Source: Collybia mongolica (Eukaryota > Basidiomycota > Agaricomycetes > Agaricales > Clitocybaceae). Taken from it: a stretch of DNA of 64,000 bases. The notes under the pieces were generated by a model. That model saw nothing but the letters and a program-made list of their open reading frames with translations, was not told where the DNA came from and made no database searches. The position numbers and the translations under genes were made by a program. Positions 47,885-58,401 of the stretch are shown one piece after another. The stretch is from NCBI GenBank assembly GCA_013420905.1, contig JAAXNY010000011.1, forward strand, positions 1,178,001 through 1,242,000. The letters run 5' to 3'. How positions within the stretch are numbered: the first letter of the stretch is position 1; the number at the start of each line of letters is the position of its first letter.

Positions 47885-47915
47885 AGCTATAGCAAGAATG
47901 GCAATCCCAGATACT

Positions 47916-47952
47916 AGGGGAATTCAAAGTTGGAGCAACGACCGTTGCAAAA
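47916..47952 (+). repeat. Left terminal inverted repeat (37 bp)
   Basis: Starts AGGGGAATTC and is identical to the reverse complement of 48612-48648 over all 37 positions. Confidence 0.95.
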
Positions 47953-48136
47953 CGGTCGATTCTGATTAATTTCTAAAATCTCAAAACGAATCAGCTTTGA
48001 TCGATTTGAAGTCCCCCGATTAATTTTTCCGCTTCAAAACCACAGTAACCATGGCGGAGTCTGAACTCGTTGGGCTGTGTGATCAAGAGATAAGGATAGG
48101 GTTTGGCGCTTTCCTCGTCCTTCAGGCTTCATCAAC

Positions 48137-48568
48137 ATGCCGCGCTTCACAGAACGACAACAGCAAACGACTGCACTCCTTGATGCTTACATCGTTAATC
48201 TCTTTGCCCAAATGGAGGCAGATCTGTGGAAGGCCATCAACGACTCGGACAGTGACTCGGAGGATTCCGAACCGCCATCTCCTACCTCTGCGACTGGATT
48301 CGCGGCGATGGAGGATACATCAAGCTCTGAATCGGAGGACGACATGGTGGCAGATGCCATTGTTGAGGTCCTTCAGCTTATTCACAGCGACAGATGCATT
48401 AACGAGCGCCGGGATATTCCAAAGACTGCAGAAAACCTCCGTTTACTCCTTGACGTCTACCGCCACGAGTATCCTGATATCTTTCGACGCGCGTTCACGG
48501 CGAAGTCCGTGAACTTTCAGACTCCACTTCACGGAACAACGGCAGAACCGCAACAGCTTCGTTTTTGA
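48137..48568 (+). CDS. Truncated transposase N-terminus inside the Harbinger-like element
   Basis: 143 residues starting MPRFTERQQQTTALLDAYIV, with an acidic Ser/Asp-rich stretch (SDSDSEDSE) and RRDIPKTAENLRLLLDVYRH then EYPDIFRRAF. The last part resembles the segment that precedes the DDE core in fungal Harbinger-type transposases. After that the frame runs into the right sub-terminal region and stops, so the DDE catalytic domain is missing. Probably inactive; might act as a repressor if translated, but nothing shows this. Confidence 0.65.
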   Translation: MPRFTERQQQTTALLDAYIVNLFAQMEADLWKAINDSDSDSEDSEPPSPTSATGFAAMEDTSSSESEDDMVADAIVEVLQLIHSDRCINERRDIPKTAENLRLLLDVYRHEYPDIFRRAFTAKSVNFQTPLHGTTAEPQQLRF

Positions 48569-48611
48569 AACGACCGTTGCAGATTTTTTGAATCGTGTGA
48601 ACTACTTGAGC

Positions 48612-48648
48612 TTTTGCAACGGTCGTTGCTCCAACTTTGAATTCCCCT
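48612..48648 (-). repeat. Right terminal inverted repeat (37 bp)
   Basis: Exact inverted copy of 47916-47952; its outer end is followed directly by the target duplication ACT. Confidence 0.95.
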
Positions 48649-48751
48649 ACTGTAGATCAAGTTTCTCAGGACCGAGAAAGGAAATTAAAGTTAATTCTTA
48701 TTATAATTAGACGAGTTTTATTAGATAATAATAGTGGTGTCGTGATCTGTG

Positions 48752-50816
48752 CTAGAGATTTGCGCGAATGATGTGACTGTGACGACTGATTTGCTGCAAA
48801 CCGTGGACATCCAAAGGTTCTATTCTTCCGCCCTCAAACACTTCCAATCCATCAACAAACCGACGCCACTGCTCCCAAAAAATTATTGGCGCCATAACAT
48901 ACTCATCGACATTTGCTGCTTCTAACCACATATCCAACAGCGGCAGCGCCGCATGGAACGCCGTCCTCCGCATTACAGACTGTCGCTCCTTCGTCAGGCC
49001 TAGGTGCTCACTGTACCATGCAGGGTCACGTTCAATAGCGGTGGCAAGGTAGACATCGGTGATCCGTGCATCAAGTCCAGCGTCCAACGCTGCATCATAC
49101 GCCATGCGCAAGCCAATGGCCTCGACGACCGGTTGGCAGTGAGGAAGGATTTGATCGTTGAAATCGGATGCACGGTGATGTGCCATAGAGAAGATAATGG
49201 CGCGGTTAGACGTCAAGAGGGAGGCCTCATGTTGCGCCAGGGGGCCAGAGGGGTGTGTAGATGCAGGTAGCTCATAACGTCCCAGAAGAAGCTCCGAACA
49301 GAGACCTGGTGACATGCAGAATAATTAAGAAGATTTTTGCCAACAAGTTGCAACTTACGAATTGAAAGCCCAAGAAGGTCACCCTCTGCAATCGCTATTC
49401 CCCGTTGCTCTGCCTAACAGTGCAGGCAAGTCAGCGCTGATCCCACTTTGATCCCAATTTCACCTTACATGAAGAGTAGACATTTGATTATGTCCAAAGA
49501 GTCCTTGATTACCGCAGCGCTCCGACAGCTCGAGGTTTCCTTCCTGCGCATGTTGAACCGCAACCACTTTCATTGCTGTCGCGACACCATGTCGGACGCG
49601 AGAGTCGATATCCTTGTCACAAAAGAGACGTGTCGCAGACTTGAAAAACGCATTGAGGACGAAGGACCGACCGAGCGCTGTGAGTATAGGATCATGCGAT
49701 GTGGTGAATGTGATGAGGGGGACACGTCCTCCTGGGATGGCGACGGTCCGCCGCTGACTGTAACGTGCAGCGATGAACGCAGACACTTGTAGGTTGGGAA
49801 TCGCGAGTGCCGCAAGTGAGAGGGACCCCACGGCCACGCGCCAGATGGACGCTAGGAAGTCTAGCCGGCGAATGGTGCTAGACTCGACATCCGTACTCCC
49901 GCCTACAGGCCGGAGGAGGGCACCTGGAGGAAGGTAGACGTTTGTGAACGAAGTCAGGGCGTGATTGACGGGATTCGAACCACCACGGTAAGGGAGTAGC
50001 CTGTGGAGGGAGGATTGGAATATTGTTCACAGAATGAACATGAGTGCTTACCGGGCGGTGACTCCAGGACACATTTTCGCTCCGTCATTCAGGTGAACGA
50101 TGAATGGGAATACGCCTTTGCTATGGCCACCAGCTATCAGTCTTGCGAACACGACGCCGATGGTTGATGGACCACAAGGGATTGTGGGGGGCATGCACCT
50201 ATCGCAAGGACGATTAGAGTGGGGTAATCGAAGCTTATGAGAAAATACAAACTTTGCGGCTCCGGGGTGTGGCGTGCAAAGGGAAAACCCACCGTCTGGC
50301 AGAAGAGTCGCGGTCGTCTCGAGGTTGATGGCATCGAGTCCATGATCGACTTCGGTGAGCAAAAACTGACCGCTGCATTGACTCGCTTGAATTTCAAGCT
50401 AGGGTGATTGAGGAGAGTCATACTGACCTAAGTTCAAAACGAATAAGCTTTTCCAGGAGGGACGACAAATCTGGCCTGTCGCGCGCATAGGTTGCGATAG
50501 TGCCCGCGACGAGGTTGAGCTGGATCGTCAAAAGTGTGGTGGCAGCACCGTCGGACGTGAGTAAAGGATCGATGTGCATCTGCCAATATCTAGGCGTGAG
50601 CTCCTCGATGTCTGAACGGGTTAAAGCTGAATGAAACAAATTAGTTATAGCGACGCCCTAACAGACAGAGGATGAGACACCGAATGCATGAGCCATGCAT
50701 TTAGCCCTTTCATAGGACAACGCTGCTTGCTCTTGGGGAGGTAGGTCGTGCCTAATAGTGAACAGCTCGGTGCGAAGGAGACTGCGAGTATCATGTGAAG
50801 AAGAACGGCGGTCCAT
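48752..50816 (-). CDS. Acyl-CoA oxidase/dehydrogenase-like protein
   Basis: FAD-dependent acyl-CoA oxidase-type enzyme, probably in fatty-acid beta-oxidation or a related acyl-CoA reaction. Model starts MDRRSSSHDTRSLLRTELFT, then PQEQAALSYERAKCMAHAF, LTRSDIEELTPRYWQMHIDP, AATTLLTIQLNLVAGTIATY, QFLLTEVDHGLDAINLETTA (substrate/FAD-binding T-E motif), GVVFARLIAGGHSKGVFPFI, LLPYRGGSNPVNHALTSFTN, SFIAARYSQRRTV, and a C-terminal helical domain with LLSNRAIIFSMAHHR-like and DVYLATAIERDPAWYSEHLG segments. Ends RANL, so no standard SKL-type peroxisomal signal. Seven or more introns. A scrambled copy of the same gene lies immediately upstream. Start at 50816 is the best in-frame ATG before the conserved region. 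Confidence 0.87.
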
Positions 50817-51399
50817 TGGAGTGGAACAACTGTAGTGAGGTGTTCGTGCAAGGCAGGGATTAGTAGGATCTTGGTGGTCGCCAAGGCCAGTTGTGTGATG
50901 CTGAAAAAAAAAAAAGTCAAACTAGACCTTCTCTGGAGGACTTCACAATGTTCACATCTTCACATTGCCATGCTGGCCAAGGTACCCGTGATGTTCTCGA
51001 CGTAATATCATACTTATCTGTTACATATAATCAGGATTAGCGTTTCTCCGCAATTCGATTGCTATCTTGGTGGGTTGCAGAGCTATGCCCCTGGGATATG
51101 AGTTAACTTGTGTATGTCAATTCTAAATATAACTGTTAGTCGGCTGGTGACGGAAGGTTGTGGATGGGAATATAATACAAGTATGAGTTATGAATGCATG
51201 CTTCCTAGAGGTGACCGTGACTATCGATAAAGTTATCATACAGTTATGCAGCACACTCGAGCGCAGAATATATCTACAATTTATAGATTACTTCGAGGGG
51301 ACATGTCCGTAGCAATGGAGTGGTAGCTCCTCTCTGACCTGTCCCCCACAAACACCTTCAATTCATTAGCGGGTTGATTTCACTTTATGGCTGGAAAAA
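50817..51399. other. Intergenic, acyl-CoA oxidase promoter
   Basis: About 580 bases, A/T-rich, between the intact gene and its relic. A run of 12 T on the minus strand (about 50903-50914) lies upstream of the start. No gene seen. Confidence 0.5.
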
Positions 51400-52300
51400 T
51401 CGGTGCTTTAACTTAGCTTTAACGTCTCATCAACATCCGCTGCTTTCAACCACTCATCCAACAATGGAGGTGCCGCGTGGAATGTCATTCCCCACACCTC
51501 AAACTGTCGTGCCTAGGTACTCGCTGTATCATACAAAGTCACGCCCAATAGTGGTGGCGGGGTAGACCTCTGCAGTGTGATTTGTACATCAAGCCCAGTG
51601 TCGAGCTCTGCATCATATGACATGTGCAGGCTAATGGCCTCAGTGACTGGTAGTATGGAATGATTTGATCCTTTGGAGTCAGATGCAGGGTGATGCTACA
51701 CAAAGAAGATATTGGCGCGTCTGGACGCAAAAAGGGAGGCTTCGCGTTGCGTGATGGGACCAGAGGGTGTGTAGATGGGGGCAACTCATAGATACTCATA
51801 GGTTGGGAGTCGCAAGTACTGCGCAAAAGGTATCCTACGGTGACGCGCTAGATGGACGCTAGGAAATCCAGCCGGCAAGTGACACTAGACAAGTTATTTA
51901 TGAATAAGGGTTTAACCCTGCGTCCAGACTCCTCCCTTACTGCGGAGATTCGAAACTCGTCAATCATTCCCTAACCTCATTCACTAAGGTCTATCTCTCT
52001 CTCGACCCCTTCCTCTGGCCCCTAGGTGGGAGTACGGATGCCGACGGCTTTTATCACACAGTGATCCCAGGACACATTTTTGTTCCGTCCTTGAGGCGAA
52101 CGATGAATGAGGTACGCCTTTGTGATGGACCATTAGTCATCAGTTTTGCGAAGATGACGCGACGGTTGGTAGATTTTAACAGAGTGTGAAGAGCATGCAC
52201 CTGCCGCGAGAACAATCAAGGTGGGATCATCAAAAATTATAAAGAGGTGCGAAAATTTGTGACTCAATACCTTGATGATAACCTCAGTCCCAAGGCCTTG
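51400..52300 (-). pseudogene. Rearranged relic of an acyl-CoA oxidase-like gene
   Basis: Degenerate copy of the gene at 48752-50816. 51420-51640 matches 48900-49115 (relic reads tcatccaacaatggaggtgc where the gene has tatccaacagcggcagcgcc), 51700-51790 matches 49195-49275, and 51805-51895 matches 49790-49880: about 500 bases of the parent are missing at the join near 51795. The segment 51931-52040 matches parent 49888-49996 in the opposite orientation, so it has been inverted. 52050-52260 again matches in parent orientation (about 50050-50280). Stops and frameshifts throughout. No intact frame longer than 95 codons. Confidence 0.85.
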
Positions 52301-52844
52301 GCCTCAAAAATGTTATTAGTAAATATCCGGGTCTGGTGCGAGAGCACTACGCCACTTCGCTCTTGTTGAAGCCACCGTTCTCTGTTCTTTCCTGTTCCAT
52401 ACAATCTCCGATGACGAGCAGCCCCTAGCCCAGAATTGGTCTCCTATAGCAAAAGTCCGCCACCTAGAAGGATGTCCGCTTCGAACTACTTCTACTTTTC
52501 TGCTGCTGTTTCGATCCATCACTTGATCAGCTTTGTGCTGTTCTTCTGGGGGCCTTGGTAGCCCGTAAATTTGAGAATCTCCCGCTCCGAGTTTGCATTT
52601 GCGCTCATGCTGCCCGAGTCTTGTCGCGAGGCTCAAGGCGCTTGCTACCCCCAGTGGTGAAACGAAACGAAAGTCTTGAAAATTTGGACACAAATAACGT
52701 TGTTTGGACGAGATTGGGAAACTTGTGAAAGTTTAGATAATTCTCTATTATGTCTGATCCACATGACCGTGTTTAATGGAACGCGACCTATGGGGTCGTA
52801 ATATGTACGACACGTTACCTCTACCCTCCTGCTACCTCGTTTGT
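52301..52844. other. Intergenic between relic and permease
   Basis: About 540 bases. A 125-codon minus-strand frame (52316-52693) has no recognised motif, no spliceable continuation and no similarity to the acyl-CoA oxidase parent. Holds the permease 3' flank. Confidence 0.5.
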
Positions 52845-55176
52845 CTATACTGTAGTAGATTTCTTTTCATACCCAGCGGATGATCCTTCGCTACTCCGTG
52901 CTGGCGAATCATCCGAACTTGACGCTCCAGGTTCGATATTTGAAATGGGACCCTTGAACCAGTGCACCCCGCCATATTTCGGGAAGAAGTACCACATAAG
53001 GGACAGGATCATTACCCCTCCAAGAACGACCACAGTATAGTTCATGTCCTGAACCGTAGTCGTTGGTGTATTAGGGAAAAGAAAGACTGTCCCCAGAAAC
53101 AACATGAATAGTACTGAAATGAGGGCGATGGGGAAGCTCTATCAGTACATGTGATAATTTAGTGTCTGTCCAAAATAGTTCTAAAGAGCAACGTACGAAT
53201 ACCCCAAGGTTGAACGGGCCGGGCTTGAAATTATTGGTCCCCAGATACCGTGCTGAGATGGGAATGGCATAGGCGATATAGAGCCCAGTAATGGATATGG
53301 TAAAAACAGCGTTAATCGCCTGGTCCCCAGCAAAGACCAGCAGTCCAAGTGCCAGTGCTAATATGGCGTCAAACCACACAGTATTCACAGGTGTTTTGGT
53401 GTAGCCATTCATACGATATAACCACGTCGAGAATGGCAATGCTGGTGATGTTCATTAATCCTCTGTGATAGCCAAAGGGTGCGCTGAGCTCACCAGAATC
53501 TCGGCTAAACGCGAAAGTTTGACGACTTGCGGCAAGTAGCTACACCATGGCCGAAATTCCTTCATTACCTTACCTCCAAGAAAAATTACGAGTGACTCAC
53601 CATGCTAGAGCCCATCATATACCTGAGCATATGTGTGAGAAAGGTATGTGGCAGAAGACATGCATGAACACTCACTGTACAAGCACGACAAAAGCCCATA
53701 AAGCGAGAGTTCCTTTTCTACCAAAGCTATTCGCAAATATGAGAGCCATGGGTTGTGGGCTATCATACAGCGCCTGCATGTCAGATCCCATGCAGAAGGC
53801 AAGGGACATGTTGATCGCTGTACAACACGATGAACATAAATAAAATACATAGCCTGGCAAGTCCCCCACGCACCCACACCAAGAACACCAGCGATGAATA
53901 TGGCAAGGACAATCGCCCAAGGTACAGCGGTAGCTGCATTGGACGCTTCCTCGCTGATATGAACACTGGAATCGAAGGAACCTGGGGAAGTCGTTAGCAA
54001 TGTGTCTTGGTCATATCTCCAAGTAACTCAACAGATAGTCCATAGTGGTGCAAGGAAACTCAAAATGAACGCATAACCGTCAGGCCACCCATTAACTAAA
54101 GATATAATCAGGGCATGAACTTGGATACAATATGCAGTATTTCACAAACAATTAGTGAAGTCCCACAGAGCAAACTTTGCCGTATTTCTAAATTCGGCTG
54201 GAGTTGCGGCAGGCAGAGCAATAATAACTGCAAGACAGAGCCTAGGAGACATAGTCATGAGTGGGACAATAAGGACGAAACATTTTCAGACGTACAAGAC
54301 ATTTAATATAACGTAAACGGTTTGGAGTCGGGCGAGAACAACTGTTCCCAGGCAGCATAGAACAGCATGTGATAATATAATGGCAGCATAAACACCACTA
54401 CAACACAATTGATATCAGTGCATTTGCAAAGTCAAGAGGAGGTAACATACAAAGTTTGGGCAGCCGTTGCCTCAAACACTCCGCCAGATCCAATATTGGC
54501 CGCAGCCATAACTTGAATAGCGCATCCCCAATCTATAGAAGCGACAGCAGATATGGATCCTATGGTGTTGGCATCTAAACGTGACTTGTCAGGTCACAGT
54601 GATTTTAGTAGCAGGGGATAACATACATCCTACGAGCCAACAGAGAAGATTACGCCATCGGGGCGATGATAGAGAGTATGTCCAAAAATAGAGCTGCGGA
54701 GTATATTTAAAATTTTCGTCAGAGTAGAAAGACACAAGGACATACCCCCCCAGATGTGGGCGCTGCTGAAGCTAGTTCCGCCATCGACATCCCTACAAAA
54801 AGAATAAATATGCTCGCCACAGCCCACTAGGATAGTCATTTGTGGTTAATAAACCATTGCATTGGGTAAATGTCGCACGTACTCCCCACACCATAGCGGG
54901 TCCGCCTCCGTTGGGTATTGCATAAAACAACACAGATGCAATGGACGGCAAGAGACCAATGATGGAGAATGCAATGCCGAAAACCTATGAAACAAGTGAA
55001 GCCCTGTCAAGTACAACCAGCCCAGCCCCCATTCAATAACGACATACCTCTAAAGGCGAAAAAGCTCTTTTGAACTCTTGTTTATAACCCAACGCCGCAA
55101 GCAATTCTTCATCAGCCTGCTGGACCAAATCCCTTGTATCAGCGCCCGTGGGTACGGCACTAGAATCTTTGGTCAT
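52845..55176 (-). CDS. APC-family GABA/amino-acid permease
   Basis: Twelve-helix amino acid-polyamine-organocation transporter of the UGA4-like fungal group, in the plasma or vacuolar membrane. Starts MTKDSSAVPTGADTRDLVQQ, then LAALGYKQEFKRAFSPLEVF and GIAFSIIGLLPSIASVLFYA (helix 1), MSMAELASAAPTSGG (helix 2-3 signature of the family), LYFWTYSLSSPRWRNLLCWL, AVASIDWGCAIQVMAAANIG, GWPDGYAFILSFLAPLWTI, AIVLAIFIAGVLGVGAWGT, NGYTKTPVNTVWFDAILALA and a last helix MNYTVVVLGGVMILSLMWYF. The C-terminal tail is Ser-rich and ends KKSTTV. About ten introns, all joinable without stops. Substrate cannot be read from the sequence. Confidence 0.9.
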
Positions 55177-56295
55177 TCTTCGCAAGTTGATGTTTTTTGA
55201 ATCAGCCTGCAAGTCGAATGAACACGAACAGTCGACGATGATGAATTTAACAGGAGATGGTCAGAGCCTGGGGTCGGGTGGAGCTTTTCAAGCTCTGTGC
55301 GGCAATCAGAGGAGCTGCTCGTTTTTTTACATCTCGTGTCCTACTGAGTGCCATGAATAGCATGTCAATCAGGAATGATAACGTGAAGTGGGGTTGAAGT
55401 TGCTTCTGCCATGGACCTCGGAAAGCTTTATCATGGTCGGGGATTAACCAGACCGAGTGTTGACGAAGGTGGTGGGTCACATGACCATCCTTGACGACCG
55501 TGGGTATGTGACGCATACCTAATAGTCCTTCTCCCCACCCACATGGAACATTGCTGAACAAGTGACCCATAACGAGATACTTCCACTTCTAATGAATGAA
55601 TGTCGACGCGAAGACAATATTGCATAAACGCAAACTACACAATCATCTGATCAAAAAGTCGACCGACGATTGTAATACAATACTTATCCCAACACGGATA
55701 CTTTTTCAAATGTCAAGTATTGTATTTCCTCATGATGACATTTCGGACAGCCCAGTGAGTCCCTTCCTTTATCAGGAAGTAATGACAGTCCCAGAGGTTG
55801 CTCAGTCGGGCATTAACCTATTTTAAAAGGGGACTTCCCCACGAAGGTCTCAACGTGGTACCCTTCACAACTCATTCATTGAAAATACGTACAGCTACCA
55901 CGCGGTGTCTCGAGAGATATACACCTGTTTTAGATGTGATTATGGTAGCGTTCTAAGGAGTAAAAAACTACATACTAGACTTTAGCCTTTCTGACTCTAA
56001 GGACATGTCGGGGGTTGTTCGGTATTTGACACTCACCAGTAAAATTGATTAGAGATCCCTCATCCGATGGGAAAGCTGTTACTCCAGCGGATCATCAGCA
56101 GTTGCTTCTGGGCAACGCAAGCCATATCTTAATTCGAAGCTAGACTGGGACACGCGACGACTGATAACGACGGTCGAGACGCGTCGCGTCTGCTGTGGGC
56201 TTAAAGTAGGTGTGACAGAATCACGTGACTCTGTCACATTCATAATGGCTTTCTCTGTGGTCACGGTATCCTGACTTCAAACCACTACCATCTTC
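55177..56295. other. Divergent intergenic region, permease / NAA30
   Basis: About 1.1 kb between head-to-head genes. Short open frames (for example 55247-55570 minus) lack recognisable features. No repeat or RNA gene seen. Confidence 0.5.
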
Positions 56296-57196
56296 ATGTC
56301 TGAAATCGTATACCGTCAATACCTGGGTGAATCTGATCTTTCCCGTATCATGGAGCTTGTGCAGAACGAGCTCAGTGAGCCATACGTCATCTACACCTTC
56401 AGATACTTTCTGCATCAATGGTGAGTGCAACTCGTCACACGACCATTGGAGGATCATCGATACTAAGCAGATCTTAATGTGCAGGCCGCATCTTTCCTAT
56501 CTTGTGAGTTTTATTCGCTGTAAGGACCGTCTAATGCCTTGACATCATTGGATTTCGACCCGTGCCACCGATCAGGCATACCCAAGCGACCCTCACAATT
56601 CCCAACCGATAGGCGTCATCGTATGCAAGCAGAGTCTCCACAAGAACCAAGCAAACAGGGGGTACATAGCTATGCTGAGTGTTAGCAAGGAATGGCGCAA
56701 ACGTGGAATTGGTTCGTCACCCCTCCCGCTCTCCTTCGTACCCTCACGCCATGTCTTAGATTATGGGTATTACACTCTTTTTCTCCCTCTTTTATATAGC
56801 TAGTGCACTTGTACGAAACTCGATCGAAGCCATGAAAGAAGACGGTGTCGAGGAGGTGCGTACCCGAAATATTTACATGATATATGTGTTGACATCGCCC
56901 ATCATACTTGACAGATCGTTCTCGAGACGGAATTCGACAATCACGCCGCCCTATCGCTATATGAATCACTAGGTTTCATTCGCGAAAAGCGACTGCACCG
57001 GTTTTATCTGAATGGGAAAGACGCGTTTCGACTTGTCCTTGCGTTGCCCCCGTCGTACTCTGATGATAGCTCTGACACTAGTGGATCGTCGTCCTTACGC
57101 TCTTTCCGCGGCCCTTCGAGGCATCGGAGTTTATACCGCACTATACGTGTCCAAGGATACTCTGACGACGAGTCTGACTATGAATCGTCACGCTGA
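56296..57196 (+). CDS. NAA30: N-alpha-acetyltransferase NAA30/MAK3 (NatC catalytic subunit)
   Basis: GNAT enzyme that acetylates N-termini starting Met-Leu/Ile/Phe/Trp. Exons give [80 protein letters not shown] (the RxxGxA acetyl-CoA loop), [35 protein letters not shown] and [20 protein letters not shown], all close to MAK3/NAA30. A Ser/Asp-rich tail of about 45 residues with [17 protein letters not shown] follows the domain, beyond the yeast length. Stop at 57194-57196. Confidence 0.94.
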
Positions 57197-58401
57197 TCTG
57201 ATGGTTCGTATTTTGGACTGTATTTACATGATCCCACGCGTTTTCTTGTGCTATATTGCTTTGCCGGCTGTATAAATTCCCGTCTACCATATTGTACTTC
57301 TATAATTATTGTCACTGTAGTCTTGTAGCTGCCGACCCCCACTCCATTCATGGGAACGAAATACATAAATCCCCACTTGTTTTTCTGCCGTTTCCACAAA
57401 ATCTATAATAATAGAAAAGGCTTTAGATAAGAATAAAACCTGTCGACAGCGGTCCGATATCTGCGACGCCAGACGCGCGTCGGCATGTATTCGAGTGCGC
57501 TCCACCACAAATAAATTTGCAGGTTGCGTCTTCATTGGGGTAACAGAAGTATTCGGGCAATTACCGATGCACTCCCCGACCCCACAGTCCTTAAGTCAAC
57601 TATTGCTTATCTACGGCTAACTAGTCGATAACCAATTAATATTGCATTAACCAGGGCACGTATCAATACATACGATTCTCACCAGCAGTCGAACGACAAC
57701 CATCATGTCGCATCGATATGATATGATGTTCAATGGTATCCTCTGCTGATGTCAAACCCCAAACCCGTGAAATGGCAACCTTCGCCGCCCGCACAGATTA
57801 TTTGTGATGCGATGTTAGCAGATAGATACGTATTCAGACTAATCTAGATGCGCGCAGCTTCGAGTGCAACAGTACCCAGAACCTGAAATTTTCATGCATG
57901 TAGCCGGAGAACGACATTTCGGCCGGGGAAGGACATTGCTCCTTGGGCATATGTCGTGGGACTGAGAAACCATTATCATGGGTCAAATCTGGACCGACAG
58001 CGTCCTTGTTAGTCTCCCGGAGGCAGACCAGACAAAGGAAGATGGTCGTTCCTTCATATATGCATCCTTGTAGTCCTCACAATAGTTTTGATTAGTGGAA
58101 AGCCTAAATTATGTATTTGTGAATGATATTCATTGACATATCATTAAATAAGCAATTCCTTTCTGGAATATTAATTCCCACTATCCGTCCACATCCCCAA
58201 AATTCCACTAATGTGCAAGAGTGAAAGTATGTTTCGTCTACTTAAGTTACTGGGATACAATAATGACCGTGACTATCGACGGTCGTGCTTTTTTCATACG
58301 GCAGGCTCGTCTCTGTGTCCTGTGCTATCTGTATGTGGCAGTACCTCCACTTAGTGCGTCCATCCCTTAAATAACATGAAACCCCCCCTCCCTTAGAGTT
58401 C
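57197..58401. other. Intergenic between convergent NAA30 and BiP genes
   Basis: About 1.2 kb of 3' flanks. Frames at 57178-57535 minus are antisense or non-coding in appearance. Nothing recognised. Confidence 0.5.

Larger units (their letters stand above)
47916..48648 (+). mobile_element. PIF/Harbinger-like non-autonomous DNA transposon (733 bp)
   Basis: Bounded by perfect 37-bp terminal inverted repeats that begin AGGGGAATTC and flanked by a 3-bp direct repeat ACT (47913-47915 and 48649-48651), which fits the 3-bp target-site duplication of PIF/Harbinger. Copies of ACGACCGTTGCA, in both orientations, recur just inside both ends. It carries a 143-codon frame resembling the N-terminus of an Agaricomycete DDE_Tnp_4-type transposase but no catalytic DDE domain, so it is an internally deleted element that needs a transposase in trans. 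The perfect TIRs and clean target duplication suggest a recent insertion. Confidence 0.88.

Noticed and set aside
48051..48512. Second frame inside the Harbinger-like element (153 codons), considered as the Myb-like ORF of PIF/Harbinger
   Set aside because: Mostly a shadow of the transposase-like frame in another phase; no Myb/SANT tryptophan pattern.
49965..49985. GGGATTCGAACC, a tRNA B-box-like sequence (GGTTCGAATCCC on the minus strand)
   Set aside because: It is coding sequence of the acyl-CoA oxidase (YRGGSNPVN). No A box or cloverleaf surrounds it; the copy in the relic at about 51945 is explained by homology.
52316..52693. 125-codon minus-strand frame between the relic and the permease
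   Set aside because: No recognisable motif; could be an old element fragment, but nothing supports that.
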